Notes under the pieces: model-generated
What the model was told of the DNA's origin: nothing
Database searches by the model: none
What the model saw: only the letters and a program-made list of their open reading frames with translations
Assembly: GCF_900142715.1 (NCBI RefSeq)
Contig: NZ_FRBX01000006.1
Coordinates: 1 to 64,000, forward strand
Source: Flavobacterium pectinovorum
Lineage (GTDB): Bacteria > Bacteroidota > Bacteroidia > Flavobacteriales > Flavobacteriaceae
Direction of reading: 5' to 3'
DNA: 64,000 nt
Position numbers and translations under genes: made by a program
In this document: one piece after another, positions 1-10,102 of the stretch
Layout of the letters: every line of letters starts with the position of its first letter
Numbering within the stretch: position 1 is the first letter of the stretch

Positions 1-450
1 AATACAACGATAACCGGAGATTTTACGATTTCTATTGATAAGACCGATGGTGATTTGAGCAGCCATGCCATTTATCTGGAAGACAAGAAAACCGGTGTAA
101 TACACGATTTAACAACAAGCGATTATACCTTTACTACCGAGAAAGGAACTTTTACCGATCGTTTGGTATTGCGTTACACCAACAAAACACTTGGAACGGG
201 AGATTTTGAAAATATTGAAAACGGACTTCTGGTTTCTGTAAAAGACAAAACCATCAAGGTAACTTCTTCAACAGAAAACATAAAAGAGGTAACGGTTTTT
301 GATATCTCGGGAAAACTGCTTTACAGCAAAAAGAAAGCAGGCACAACAGAGCTGCAAATACAAAACCTGCAATCATCCAATCAGGTATTGCTTGTAAAAG
401 TTACTCTTGATAATGACTTTACAACAACTAAAAAGATAATTTTTAATTAA
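1..450 (+). CDS. 3' end of a T9SS-exported surface protein (5' end outside window)
   Basis: The reading frame is open from base 1 and ends at 450, so only about the last 149 residues are visible. They align by eye with the ends of the two genes that follow: an Ile-Thr-Gly-Asp-Phe-Thr-Ile-Ser-Ile-Asp stretch, then YLEDK, a TFTT...R.VLRYTN segment, and a final sorting-type domain with VTVFDISGKLLYSKKK and TTTKKIIFN at the C terminus. This resembles the ChiA-like (type C) T9SS sorting signal of Flavobacterium, which directs export across the outer membrane and attachment or release. The N-terminal functional part is missing, so the protein's job cannot be told. It is the first of three consecutive paralogues in C-terminal architecture. 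Confidence 0.85.
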   Translation, partial: NTTITGDFTISIDKTDGDLSSHAIYLEDKKTGVIHDLTTSDYTFTTEKGTFTDRLVLRYTNKTLGTGDFENIENGLLVSVKDKTIKVTSSTENIKEVTVFDISGKLLYSKKKAGTTELQIQNLQSSNQVLLVKVTLDNDFTTTKKIIFN

Positions 451-472
451 AAATATAAATTAGTTTATTTCT

Positions 473-500
473 AAAAGACGCACAATTGTGCGTCTTTTTT
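473..500 (+). terminator. Intrinsic terminator after the first T9SS gene
   Basis: A perfect 26-base palindrome (arms AAAAGACGCACAA and TTGTGCGTCTTTT) lies 23 bases after the stop codon and runs into a T tract. Its GACGCAC/GTGCGTC core recurs in the repeat array near 24 kb. Confidence 0.8.
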
Positions 501-634
501 GTTTTTTGACATTAAACTAACCAGAGAAAATCACCTGAAAAATCACGGTAAGTGGGTATTGCAGGGTTTCAAAACGAATTATAAATTTAGTCCGATTCTT
601 ACAAAATAATTATTGACTAAATTTTATTTACATT

Positions 635-3600
635 TTGATAAAAAAAATACTTTTTTCCCTGATCTTCGTTTTACCTTTTATTAGTCTGGAACTTTTGGCC
701 CAGCAAGGCAAAGTAGATACTTATTTTAATACCATTGATGATGGACTAAACGGAGATGGTTTTGATAATACAGTTCGAACTTTATCAATACAACCTAATC
801 AATACCTAATTGTTGGCGGAGATTATCTGAATCTTAACGGAATCCCTTCTCCTTATTTTGCCCGCTTAAATCCAGATGGTATAATTGATGAAAATTTTCG
901 TGTTGGCACCGGGTTCAACGGTAAAGTTTATACTTCACACATTCAAAGAGACGGAAAGATAATCGTTGGCGGAAGCTTTACATCCTATAATGGAAATAAT
1001 TCAGGAAGACTTGTCAGATTAAATTCAGATGGTTCTTATGATGCTTCATTTAATACAACAATTGGTGCAACAGCAGGAATTATCTATGATGTTTGCGAGC
1101 AGGCTGATGGAAAAATTATCATCGTGGGTAGTTTTACAAAATATAATGGTATCACCGTAAATAGAATTGCACGTATTTTGCCCAATGGCGCGATTGATAC
1201 TACGTTTAATACAGGAATTGGAACAACAGCAAATATTACAAACGTCGAAATTTTATCTGACGGAAAAATACTTTTGTCCGGCAATTTTACAGCATTTAAT
1301 GGAATCTCTTCTGATAAAATAGTAAAACTATTTCCCGAAGGAAGAGTTGATGAAAGTTTTAATATCGGAACAGGGTTTAACGATGATGTAAATGCAATGT
1401 TTATACAATCGGATGGAAAAGTTCTATTAGGCGGAAAATTTAGCAGTTATAATGAAATTTCGACAAATAGAATTATTCGAATTAATGAAGACGGAAGCTT
1501 AGATTCGACTTTTTTATCAGGATCAGGATTTAATGGAGGCGCAGTGCAGGTTATAAAAACAGATATTTCGGGTAATATAATGATTGGAGGATCTTTTACC
1601 GGTTTCTATAATGGAGCTGAGGTAAATCGGGTTTGTGTTTTAAACCGGGACGGAACTATTAGAACTGATTTGGATTTTGGTTCCGGACCTGCAACAGCAT
1701 CAGTTTTAGCTTTAGAAAATGACGCAGAAGGTTCTTGGTATGTTGGTGGTTCATTTTCTGTTTTCGATGGATTAAATCAAGGCCGATTAGCAAAAATTAA
1801 TCCGGCAGGAGAATATGATACAGCATATTTATCGGCAGGAGTTGGTTTTGATAATTCTGTTTATAAAGTGATTCCTCTGGAAAATAAACAGACAATGGTA
1901 TTTGGAAATTTTAAAAAATTTAATGGCGAACAGGCTTCAAGAATTGTTCGGCTTTTAGAAGATGGAACTTATGATGAAAGTTTTAATTTAAGGCAATCAG
2001 GTGCTAATAATTTAATTAAAACAGCCGTTTTGCAACCTGATGGGAAAATTATTCTTGGCGGAAATTTCACGAGATATAACGAGATAGCCTGTAATCGGAT
2101 AATTAGGATTTTGTCTGACGGATCAGTTGATCAAACATTTAATAACGGTTCAGGTTTTAATAGTCAGGTTTACGCTTTGGCAACTCAGTCTGACGGGAAA
2201 ATAATTGCGGCGGGAGGTTTTACAAATTATAATGGTGCTGTCAATACTGCAACTCGAATAGTAAGATTATTACCTGATGGAACTCGGGATTTAAGTTTTA
2301 ATGTTGGTCATGGTGCTGATGGTATTATTGAAGTTGTTTTGATTCAGCCAGATGGAAAAATATTGCTTGGTGGAAGGTTTAATAATTTTAATGGAAATTC
2401 TGCTGCAAAACTGGTGAGGTTAAATGCGGATGGAAGTATTGATTCCAGTTTCAATGTTGGTGCAGGTTTTGACAACTACATTTATGCAATGGCATTGCAA
2501 TCTGATGGGAAAATTATTGTTGGAGGAAGTTTTTTATTTTATAATGGCACTTCCCAAAAGCGAATTCTTAGGTTAAATACCAATGGAAGTTTAGATATGA
2601 CTTTTGATTCTGGCACAGGTTTTAATAAAGGCGATGTGCGAAGTATTTTGGTGCAGCCAGATGATCGTATCGTGGTGGGCGGAACTTTTTCCGGAACTTA
2701 TAAAAATGTCATTTCGTCACGATTAATAAGACTTTTAAAAACAGGAGATTATGATACTTCTTTTGATGCCCGTTTAAATAGTAAATTATACACTATGGCC
2801 TTCACATCAGATTTTAAATTAATGATTGGGGGAGATTTCAATTCTGTATCAGGAATATCCAAACACAGAATTGCACGTTTGAACCTTTGTTTAGATTCCT
2901 CAATTTGGAATGGTCACAGCTGGTCAAATGGTTTACCGTCAGGCGGAAAGCAAATCTATTTTCAAGACGACTATCCGGCCTTAACGTCTTCAAATATTTG
3001 CAGCTGTTATATTAACGAAGGTAAAACAGTAACACTTTTAAGCGGAAATACATTAGCAATTGAGTTCGACTATTCGGGTCTGGGTACTTTAGTTTTAGAA
3101 AATACAGCAAGTTTATATCAGCGGGACAATGATATTGTAAATACTGGTATTGCTAATGTCAAAAGAGAATCTTCGCCAATATTAAAATTCGATTATACTT
3201 ATTGGTCTTCGCCTGTTTATAATGAAAAACTAATTAATGTTTCGCCAGAGACATTGCCGGATAAGTTTTTTTCTTATGATGCTGTTTTGGATAAGTGGAA
3301 GATAGAAAATGCATCAAATATCATGATTCCCGGCAAAGGATATAGTATCCGTGGTCCACAGCATTTTTCAACAACAAAACCTTCAAAATTTGAAGCCGTA
3401 TTTAAAGGTATTCCGGTTAATGGAAAAGTAGAGGTGAGTTTGGAAAAACAAAATGGCTTTAATTTAATTGGTAATCCATATCCATCAGCAATAAGTGCAG
3501 ATGCTTTTTTGAGTAATAACACGTCAAATATTTTAGGGACTCTTTATTTCTGGACACATAATACACCATTAACTAATAATAAATATACATCTGATGATTA

Positions 3601-4486
3601 TGCTGCTTACAATTTGCTGGGAGGTATTGGTACACGTGGCGCAGTTTCATTAGGTATAAATGAAAGTATTCCCGATGGAACTATTGCCTCGGGACAAGCA
3701 TTTTTTGTAATCAGTAAAAATTCTAAAATTGCTGAATTCAATAATAGTATGCGTATTTCTGGTCGAAATTCTACTTTTTTTAAGCAAGCCAAAATAAAAG
3801 AAAATATTGTCGAAAAACATAGAATCTGGTTGAATCTTAAAAATAATGAAGGCATTTTTAAACAGATTTTATTGGGATATATAAATGGGGCAACCAATTT
3901 GTATGATGAAAGTTATGATGCGGAATCTTTTAATGGAAATCAATTTGTAGATTTTTATAGTGTTGTTGAAAATAAAAAATTAGTAATTCAGGGCAGAGGT
4001 TTGCCTTTCGAAGATACTGATTCTATTTTGTTAGGCTATTCAAGCACTATTGATGGTGAATTTAGTGTTAGTATTGACCATGATGATGGACTGTTTAGTA
4101 ATCTAAATGTTTTTATTGAAGATAAGGACTTGAAAATTAAACATGATCTAAAAGAATCGCCCTATTTATTTTCTACAAAAAAGGGAAATTTTAATGAACG
4201 TTTTGAGTTGAATTTTATTAGTAAAGATTTAAAAATAGATAATCCGGAGAGAGAAATAAATCAAATATCAGTTTTTGTAAACAACAATAATATAATTATC
4301 GACGCTAACAAAAATGAGATTAAGGATATTGCAATTTTTGACATTTCTGGTAAACAGATTTACAGAAAAACTGAGATAGAAAACTCCAGATTTAGTATTG
4401 AAAATCTATCCTCCAAAAATCAAATTTTACTACTCAAAATATCGTTGAAAAACGGATATCATTCAACACGTAAAATTTTATTTTAA
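635..4486 (+). CDS. T9SS-exported delta-60 repeat (DUF5122) beta-propeller surface protein
   Basis: 1283 residues. The likely start is TTG at 635, because the signal peptide (KKILFSLIFVLPFISLELLAQ) begins there and an in-frame stop lies at 614; ATT at 632 is the only close alternative. Residues about 40-770 hold 14 repeats of roughly 50 residues with the pattern QxDGKIxxGGxFxxYNG, the delta-60/DUF5122 propeller signature; several diverge (for example SGNIMIGGSF and NKQTMVFGNF). A region beginning SSIWNGHSWSNGLPSG opens a C-terminal module of about 480 residues shared with the next gene, ending in a sorting-type domain (AIFDISGKQIYRK...TRKILF). It is probably a cell-surface adhesin or carbohydrate/protein-binding scaffold, and no catalytic motif was seen. 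The ligand is unknown. Confidence 0.85.
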   Translation: MIKKILFSLIFVLPFISLELLAQQGKVDTYFNTIDDGLNGDGFDNTVRTLSIQPNQYLIVGGDYLNLNGIPSPYFARLNPDGIIDENFRVGTGFNGKVYTSHIQRDGKIIVGGSFTSYNGNNSGRLVRLNSDGSYDASFNTTIGATAGIIYDVCEQADGKIIIVGSFTKYNGITVNRIARILPNGAIDTTFNTGIGTTANITNVEILSDGKILLSGNFTAFNGISSDKIVKLFPEGRVDESFNIGTGFNDDVNAMFIQSDGKVLLGGKFSSYNEISTNRIIRINEDGSLDSTFLSGSGFNGGAVQVIKTDISGNIMIGGSFTGFYNGAEVNRVCVLNRDGTIRTDLDFGSGPATASVLALENDAEGSWYVGGSFSVFDGLNQGRLAKINPAGEYDTAYLSAGVGFDNSVYKVIPLENKQTMVFGNFKKFNGEQASRIVRLLEDGTYDESFNLRQSGANNLIKTAVLQPDGKIILGGNFTRYNEIACNRIIRILSDGSVDQTFNNGSGFNSQVYALATQSDGKIIAAGGFTNYNGAVNTATRIVRLLPDGTRDLSFNVGHGADGIIEVVLIQPDGKILLGGRFNNFNGNSAAKLVRLNADGSIDSSFNVGAGFDNYIYAMALQSDGKIIVGGSFLFYNGTSQKRILRLNTNGSLDMTFDSGTGFNKGDVRSILVQPDDRIVVGGTFSGTYKNVISSRLIRLLKTGDYDTSFDARLNSKLYTMAFTSDFKLMIGGDFNSVSGISKHRIARLNLCLDSSIWNGHSWSNGLPSGGKQIYFQDDYPALTSSNICSCYINEGKTVTLLSGNTLAIEFDYSGLGTLVLENTASLYQRDNDIVNTGIANVKRESSPILKFDYTYWSSPVYNEKLINVSPETLPDKFFSYDAVLDKWKIENASNIMIPGKGYSIRGPQHFSTTKPSKFEAVFKGIPVNGKVEVSLEKQNGFNLIGNPYPSAISADAFLSNNTSNILGTLYFWTHNTPLTNNKYTSDDYAAYNLLGGIGTRGAVSLGINESIPDGTIASGQAFFVISKNSKIAEFNNSMRISGRNSTFFKQAKIKENIVEKHRIWLNLKNNEGIFKQILLGYINGATNLYDESYDAESFNGNQFVDFYSVVENKKLVIQGRGLPFEDTDSILLGYSSTIDGEFSVSIDHDDGLFSNLNVFIEDKDLKIKHDLKESPYLFSTKKGNFNERFELNFISKDLKIDNPEREINQISVFVNNNNIIIDANKNEIKDIAIFDISGKQIYRKTEIENSRFSIENLSSKNQILLLKISLKNGYHSTRKILF

Positions 4487-4959
4487 TAAGTTTTTACTTT
4501 TCATTTTGAATGATCATTTTGCGTTTAAAGAGCGACTATTTTTTAAATAAAATTTCGACCCAATATTGTTTTCCAGACGTTTTTTTTGGGGTTAAATTTA
4601 TTTTTAACATAATTTTTTTTCAAATTATTATAATTTTTAAAAAATAATGAAAAATGCATATTTATAAAATCAGATGATTTGCATTTTTTATATGATGAAT
4701 TACTTAAAAAAAAAGTATTTATGAGAAATAACTTAAAATAGCAAAATTGAGTTTAATTGACTGAAATACAGGGTATTAATTTAATCTTAGTGAATAGAAA
4801 ATTGTAAATTGTTTATGGTGTTTTGAGGAAAAAACAGGTGATAAAAAAAGCCTTAAAATTTCCTCAGGGATGGACTAAAAAAAAGCAAAATTCTTAAGAG
4901 CTTTTTTTGAAAAATAATTTACTAAAAGATCTATTGTTTAAATTTAAATACCACGTGAA
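4487..4959. other. 473-base AT-rich intergenic region, no gene seen
   Basis: No open frame of note. The only structure is a weak hairpin at 4877-4909 (AAAAAAAGC paired with GCTTTTTTT), which could end a transcript or be chance in A/T tracts. The next gene begins at 4960 behind an A/T-rich leader. Confidence 0.6.
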
Positions 4960-7812
4960 ATGAACCGAAAATTACTATTTATTTTTTCAATGTTATTTTG
5001 TTTTGGATTTTCAAATGGAGCTACCATAACAAGTACAGGAACGGGAAATTGGACAGCTACAACATCATGGATTGGCGGAACAGTACCTACTATAAATGAT
5101 GATGTTATTATTGCTTCCGGATCAACCATAACGCTTAGCACAAATGTTTCAATAAAATCGTTAACGATAAACGGAACATTGTTGGCTTCAGGAGATCCAA
5201 TAGTATCAACTTCTGCAGGAAATATTCTGGTTGTTACTATTAATGGAGTACTGGATTTTAATACAAATCAGAGTTCTATTCGTTTTCCCGCCGGGACAAT
5301 CGTAGATATCAATCCACCGGGGAAAATTGATGACACAGGAGGAGGATGCTCAAATCAGGTTGCTTTGTATATCGGTACAGTAAAATTTGCCGTTTGTGTA
5401 GGAAGTGGCAATGCCGAATATACTTTCGCGCAGCTTAATAATTTAGGAGGAACTTTACAATCAAAGCCTACAAGTAATGCGCCAATTTGTGAGGGAAGCA
5501 CTCTTAATTTTACCGCAGCAAAAGATGGAGCAGACGGAGCTGCATTGAACTGGCATTGGTCTGTAAAACTTCCCGGTGCGGCATCTTTTGTAAACTATCC
5601 AGATAAACAATCAGTAGTATCTTTTACAAATGCTGTATCAGGTTCTTATGAAGCCAATCTTACCTATACTACTACTTACGGAGGATCTGTTTACACCAGT
5701 TCTAAAACTATTTTTGCAACCGTTAATGCCAGACCTGCTGTTCCCACAATATCCACAAGCGGGGCTACAACATTTTGTGATGGTGGAAATGTTACATTGA
5801 CTTCGATTACAGGAGCAAGTTATTTATGGTCAACGGGTGCAACTACAAAAAGTATAGTGGTAACAACATCTGGAAATTATTCTGTTCAGGTAACAAATGC
5901 CACAGGATGTCAAAGCCTTGCCTCTTCAGTCACTACTGTTACCGTTAAATCTTCATTACCCACACCCAATGTTGTTACTATTACACAACCAACTTGTGTT
6001 ATCCCAACAGGAAGTGTACAACTTAACGGATTTATATCTGCAACAAATGGACAAGTTTACCAAAGCGGTTCATCAACTCAAACTTATTCCGTTTCGGGTT
6101 CCAATTATACAATTGCTAATTTAGCTCCCGGAACATATACTTTTACGGCACAGGATGGTGTAAACTGCACTTCATTGCCAACAGTTAGTATTGTAATAAA
6201 AGCACCGGATGTAAATACGTGGAATGGAACAACATGGTCGAAAGGGAGCGTGCCGATATCTTCTGATATCATTGAATTTGCCGAAAACTTTCAGTCAACA
6301 GGAGATATAAGCGGTTGCTCTTGTAAAGTAAAAGGGGGAAAAGAAGTGACAATAAATTCTCCACATACATTATTTATTGATAACCAACTTACGGTAGAAT
6401 CTGCAACAGGAACAAAATTAATATTCGAGAATAATGCAAGTTTAATACAACGTAATAATGTTATTAATACCGGAAATATTATCTACAAACGAATAAGCCC
6501 GCAAATTCGCCAGGCCGATTTTGTATATTGGTCAACTCCCGTAAACCCACAAAAACTCGTTGATGTTTCGCCATTAACTTTAGGGGATAAATATTTTAGA
6601 TATAGCGGAACAAATTGGGTAATCACAAACAGAAGTACGACTATGGTTGTTGGAGAAGGTTATATAATTCGTGGTCCGCAAACTTATTCTAATACAATCA
6701 GGACCGATTACACAGCTTCTTTTATTGGAGTTCCTAATAATGGAAATGTAACCAGTGCGACATTAGATAGCGGAAAATTTTATTTGCTCGGAAATCCTTA
6801 TCCTTCAGCATTAGATGCCGATCAATTTATTTTGAATAACCCGGTTTTAACCGGAACCTTATATTTCTGGACACACAACACGCCCGTAGTATTTGGAACT
6901 TCTTATAAATACAATTCAGATGATTATGCAAGTTATAATTTAACTGGGGGCGTTGCAGCCAAAACAGCAACCACAGCATCAGGAAACAATAAGGAAATAC
7001 CAGGCGGTAAAATAGCAGCCGGGCAAGGTTTTTTTACTGAAACAAGCTCGTCCGGAACAGTAACTTTTACAAATGCGATGCGTTTTGGCTCAAACAGTCA
7101 GTTTTTTAAACCAGCAAAAACTTCAAAAGCTGCACTTGAAAAAAATCGGTTATGGCTTAATATGACTAATGATGGTGGTGCCTTTAAACAAATTTTAATT
7201 GGTTATATTGAAGGAGCTACTAACGATTATGAAACCAGATATGACGGTCAAACAATTGATGGTAATCCATATTTGGATTTTTATAGTGTAAATAATGGAC
7301 ATAAACTTGTAATTCAGGGACGCGCCGTACCTTTTTCGGATACTGATATTGTACCGCTTGGATATAAAAGCACAATTGCTGGCAATTTTACTATTTCTAT
7401 AGATCAGGCCGATGGTAATTTGGTTAATCAGGCTATTTATTTAGAAGACAAAACTACCAATTCAATTCATGACTTAAGAACCGGCAATTATACCTTTACA
7501 ACTTCAACAGGTATTTTTGATGGTCGTTTTGTGTTGCGTTATACTAATAATAAAACCTTGAAAAAAGTTGCTATTGAGGATGTGGAACAGAAAATTTTGG
7601 TTTCTTCAAAAGAGAAAATTATCAAGGTAACATCAACTAAAGAAAATATCACAGAGGTTTTTATTTTTGATGTTACCGGAAAATTGCTTTATAATAAAAA
7701 GAAAATAGATAGTACAGAATTGCAGATATCGAGTTTACAATCTAATCAGGTTTTGTTGATTAAAACAATTTTGGATAATGGAAATGTAACTACTACAAAA
7801 ATGGTATTCTAA
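4960..7812 (+). CDS. T9SS-exported multidomain surface protein with Ig/PKD-like domains
   Basis: 950 residues from ATG at 4960; signal peptide MNRKLLFIFSMLFCFGFSNGA. Residues about 22-130 contain a TSWIGGTVPTINDDVII segment typical of beta-helical surface modules in Bacteroidota. Two Ig/PKD-like domains follow: about 165-260 (PICEGSTLNFTA...GSYEANLTYT) and about 262-340 (TTFCDGGNVTLTS...NYSVQVTNATGCQS). A further repeat runs to about 425. From WNGTTWSKGS onward the protein shares its last 530 or so residues with the preceding gene, including LVIQGR.VPF.DTD and the sorting-type domain (FIFDVTGKLLYNKKK...TTKMVF). No enzymatic motif was found; an adhesive or binding role at the surface is inferred. 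It likely arose, with its neighbour, by duplication of the C-terminal module. Confidence 0.85.
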   Translation: MNRKLLFIFSMLFCFGFSNGATITSTGTGNWTATTSWIGGTVPTINDDVIIASGSTITLSTNVSIKSLTINGTLLASGDPIVSTSAGNILVVTINGVLDFNTNQSSIRFPAGTIVDINPPGKIDDTGGGCSNQVALYIGTVKFAVCVGSGNAEYTFAQLNNLGGTLQSKPTSNAPICEGSTLNFTAAKDGADGAALNWHWSVKLPGAASFVNYPDKQSVVSFTNAVSGSYEANLTYTTTYGGSVYTSSKTIFATVNARPAVPTISTSGATTFCDGGNVTLTSITGASYLWSTGATTKSIVVTTSGNYSVQVTNATGCQSLASSVTTVTVKSSLPTPNVVTITQPTCVIPTGSVQLNGFISATNGQVYQSGSSTQTYSVSGSNYTIANLAPGTYTFTAQDGVNCTSLPTVSIVIKAPDVNTWNGTTWSKGSVPISSDIIEFAENFQSTGDISGCSCKVKGGKEVTINSPHTLFIDNQLTVESATGTKLIFENNASLIQRNNVINTGNIIYKRISPQIRQADFVYWSTPVNPQKLVDVSPLTLGDKYFRYSGTNWVITNRSTTMVVGEGYIIRGPQTYSNTIRTDYTASFIGVPNNGNVTSATLDSGKFYLLGNPYPSALDADQFILNNPVLTGTLYFWTHNTPVVFGTSYKYNSDDYASYNLTGGVAAKTATTASGNNKEIPGGKIAAGQGFFTETSSSGTVTFTNAMRFGSNSQFFKPAKTSKAALEKNRLWLNMTNDGGAFKQILIGYIEGATNDYETRYDGQTIDGNPYLDFYSVNNGHKLVIQGRAVPFSDTDIVPLGYKSTIAGNFTISIDQADGNLVNQAIYLEDKTTNSIHDLRTGNYTFTTSTGIFDGRFVLRYTNNKTLKKVAIEDVEQKILVSSKEKIIKVTSTKENITEVFIFDVTGKLLYNKKKIDSTELQISSLQSNQVLLIKTILDNGNVTTTKMVF

Positions 7813-7824
7813 TAGTTGTTTATA

Positions 7825-7866
7825 AAAAAGCCGCTGTAAACCTTTAAGTTCGCAACGGCTTTTTTA
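7825..7866. terminator. Bidirectional terminator between convergent genes
   Basis: The arms AAAAAAGCCG and CGGCTTTTTT are separated by about 20 bases, with A and T runs on both flanks. It serves the T9SS gene on + and the cupin-like gene on -. Confidence 0.75.
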
Positions 7867-7872
7867 ATTATA

Positions 7873-8757
7873 TCAGGCAGACTTTGCCAGATTTTCAGAT
7901 TTCGTCAGATTTTGATGTGTGTTCTGAATTGCTTTTTCGTTTTTATAGTCAATCCATTTTTGCCCTTTAAATTTTCGCATCAAAATATCAAAATGCCGCA
8001 TAATAAATACATTATAAGCCGCCTTTGATAAATGGGCAATATTTTTTGGAAAAGCACGCAAACTCATAGAAAAACCAGGAGTTAAGTATTTCATATAATG
8101 CCAATATCCTTCTGGCATGTACAATACTTCGCCATGTTTAAGATTAGTAATATAACCTTCGGCATTTTTAAGGGCGGGCCATTTTTCATAATCAGGATCA
8201 TCAAAATCAATGTCTTCTCTCGAAATTAAAGCGTGCGGAACTTTGTACATATATTTAGACTGATCCGGAGCAAAAAGCATGCATTGTTTTTCTCCATGAA
8301 AATGAAAATGCAAAATATTAGAATAATCAATATCATAATGCATAAAAACCTTTGAATTTTCTCCTCCAAAAAACAACATAGGCATTTGCTTCACTAATTT
8401 CAAGCCAATATCAGGCCATAAAAAGTCGTCTTTTAGCGTTGGTATTTCTTTCATTAAATTATAAAGGAAAATGCGGTAGTTTGTTGGCTTGGATTCTAAA
8501 AGATCAATGTAGTCGCTCATCTTCATTTTAGTGTGCGCTTCATTAAAGCCATCTTCGTGGTTTACAGGTCTGTTATCGTATAAAGGAACGATAGTATCAC
8601 CTGCGATTTCTTTCATATATGATAATTTCCATTTAGAATAAGCCGGCCAGTCTTCAGTCAGCTCTTCGATAACAACGGGAATTTGGTTTTTTACGTATTG
8701 GGAAATAAAATCAGATTTTGAGATTTTTTTTACCCTTTCGATTTGTTTTAAATTCAT
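7873..8757 (-). CDS. Cupin-like/JmjC-type Fe(II) 2-oxoglutarate oxygenase
   Basis: 294 residues. The central double-stranded beta-helix shows an HxD metal motif at H140-Y-D142 (MHYDIDYSNILHFHFHGEKQ) and the distal His at H220 in MPEGYWHYMKY, the facial triad of the cupin_8/JmjC family (FIH- and TYW5-like). W37 and neighbouring aromatic residues suit the N-terminal cap. Such enzymes hydroxylate proteins, tRNA or small molecules using Fe(II), O2 and 2-oxoglutarate; the substrate here is unknown. It lies downstream of bioB on the same strand, but bioB's terminator separates them, so it is likely transcribed separately or only by read-through. No signal peptide is visible; the protein is cytoplasmic. 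Confidence 0.8.
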   Translation of the reverse strand: MNLKQIERVKKISKSDFISQYVKNQIPVVIEELTEDWPAYSKWKLSYMKEIAGDTIVPLYDNRPVNHEDGFNEAHTKMKMSDYIDLLESKPTNYRIFLYNLMKEIPTLKDDFLWPDIGLKLVKQMPMLFFGGENSKVFMHYDIDYSNILHFHFHGEKQCMLFAPDQSKYMYKVPHALISREDIDFDDPDYEKWPALKNAEGYITNLKHGEVLYMPEGYWHYMKYLTPGFSMSLRAFPKNIAHLSKAAYNVFIMRHFDILMRKFKGQKWIDYKNEKAIQNTHQNLTKSENLAKSA

Positions 8758-8772
8758 CTCTTTTAAATAAAA

Positions 8773-8804
8773 AAATTGCTTATAACACTTGTTATAAGCA
8801 ATTT
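8773..8804 (-). terminator. bioB terminator
   Basis: A perfect 14-base stem (AAATTGCTTATAAC and GTTATAAGCAATTT) with a 4-base loop. On the minus strand it is followed by a T run, so it ends bioB transcription. Confidence 0.75.
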
Positions 8805-8838
8805 AAAAATATTTTTAGAGATTTATTAACTCAATAAC

Positions 8839-9927
8839 TTAAATTTTTGATTTGATCGAAGCCTCAAGATTTCTTTCAATTGTATGTCCCGGTCTTGACC
8901 ATTTTGGTTTTTCGCCTAAAGGAGCAAATTGAGAATCTGATGCTTCAACAGTTTTTGGCTGCGAAACTTTTGTAAATGGTTTTTGCGGAATTAATCCTAA
9001 CATTTCAAACATTTTCATGTCTTCATGTACATCAGGATTTGGTGTTGTAAGTAATTTATCTCCGGCAAAAATAGAATTGGCACCTGCAAAAAAGCACATT
9101 GCTTGTCCTTCACGGCTCATATTTGTTCTTCCTGCAGATAAACGAACTTGTGTATCCGGCATTACAATTCTTGTAGTAGCCACCATACGAATCATTTCCC
9201 AGATTTCAACTGGTTTTTCTTCTTCCATCGGAGTTCCTTCAACAGCAACCAAAGCATTAATTGGCACAGATTCAGGTTGAGGATTTAAAGTCGAAAGTGC
9301 TACAAGCATTCCTGCTCTGTCTTCGATACTTTCTCCCATTCCAATAATTCCTCCGCTACAAACAGTAACATTCGTTTTACGAACATTTTCGATCGTTTGC
9401 AAACGGTCTTCGAAACCACGTGTAGAAATTACATCTTTATAATATTCTTCAGAAGTATCTAAATTGTGATTGTAAGCATATAAACCTGCTTCAGCCAAAC
9501 GTTGCGCCTGGTTTTCGGTAATCATACCCAAAGTACAACAAACTTCCATGTCTAATTTGTTGATGGTACGAACCATTTCAAGAACCTGATCAAATTCTTC
9601 ACCATCTTTTACATTTCTCCAGGCAGCTCCCATACAAACACGAGATGATCCGCTTGATTTTGCACGCAAAGCCTGAGCTTTTACCTGACTTACACTCATC
9701 AAGTCATTTCCTTCAACTCCTGTGTTGTAGCGTGCAGCTTGTGGACAATAACCACAATCTTCAGGACAGCCCCCGGTTTTGATAGATAGTAATGTAGATA
9801 CCTGAACTACGTTCGGATCATGTTTTTGTCTGTGAATTGTTGCTGCTTCATACAGCAAGTCCATCATTGGTTTATTATATATGGCGATTATCTCGTCTTT
9901 TGTCCAGTTGTGTTTTGTAATACTCAT
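8839..9927 (-). CDS. bioB: Biotin synthase
   Basis: Radical SAM enzyme that inserts sulfur into dethiobiotin, the last step of biotin synthesis. The 4Fe-4S/SAM motif CxxxCxxC is seen in GGCPEDCGYCPQ (C54, C58, C61 with the start used here). YNHNLDTS and the C-terminal Arg/Cys residues of the 2Fe-2S site region also match, and the length of 362 residues is usual. I chose the start MSITKHNW at 9927 over the in-frame ATG at 9936. The strong upstream promoter ends at 9951, and other genes here begin about 20 bases after the -7 G. No other bio gene is adjacent. A terminator follows the stop codon. Confidence 0.95.
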   Translation of the reverse strand: MSITKHNWTKDEIIAIYNKPMMDLLYEAATIHRQKHDPNVVQVSTLLSIKTGGCPEDCGYCPQAARYNTGVEGNDLMSVSQVKAQALRAKSSGSSRVCMGAAWRNVKDGEEFDQVLEMVRTINKLDMEVCCTLGMITENQAQRLAEAGLYAYNHNLDTSEEYYKDVISTRGFEDRLQTIENVRKTNVTVCSGGIIGMGESIEDRAGMLVALSTLNPQPESVPINALVAVEGTPMEEEKPVEIWEMIRMVATTRIVMPDTQVRLSAGRTNMSREGQAMCFFAGANSIFAGDKLLTTPNPDVHEDMKMFEMLGLIPQKPFTKVSQPKTVEASDSQFAPLGEKPKWSRPGHTIERNLEASIKSKI

Positions 9928-9950
9928 TAGGTACATTGTTTTTGAAGCTT

Positions 9951-9981
9951 CAAAAGTAACGAAATTGTTCTAATCAACCAA
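9951..9981 (-). promoter_or_regulatory. bioB promoter (flavobacterial consensus)
   Basis: On the minus strand: TTG (9979-9981), a 20-base spacer, then TACTTTTG (9951-9958), an exact TAnnTTTG box. The same N20 geometry occurs before thiL and xylB. No BirA-like operator was recognised. Confidence 0.65.
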
Positions 9982-10027
9982 TGCCGAATTCTGTAAATGA
10001 ACAATTGATAGTTATTTTCAAAAAAGA

Positions 10028-10077
10028 AACACTCTAAAATCATATAATTATATCTTTTTATGATTTTAGAGTGTTTA
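10028..10077 (-). terminator. Terminator of the small membrane protein gene
   Basis: A perfect stem of about 17 bases (AAACACTCTAAAATCAT and its complement) around an A/T loop, starting about 25 bases after the stop at 10103. The tail is A/T-rich rather than a clean T run. Confidence 0.6.
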
Positions 10078-10102
10078 AATTATGTATTTTATTCTAAAAA
10101 AA

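Noticed and set aside
3274..3897. Minus-strand open frames inside the delta-60 repeat gene, and many similar frames opposite other genes
   Set aside because: They lie fully inside well-supported genes and show no domain, leader or independent composition.
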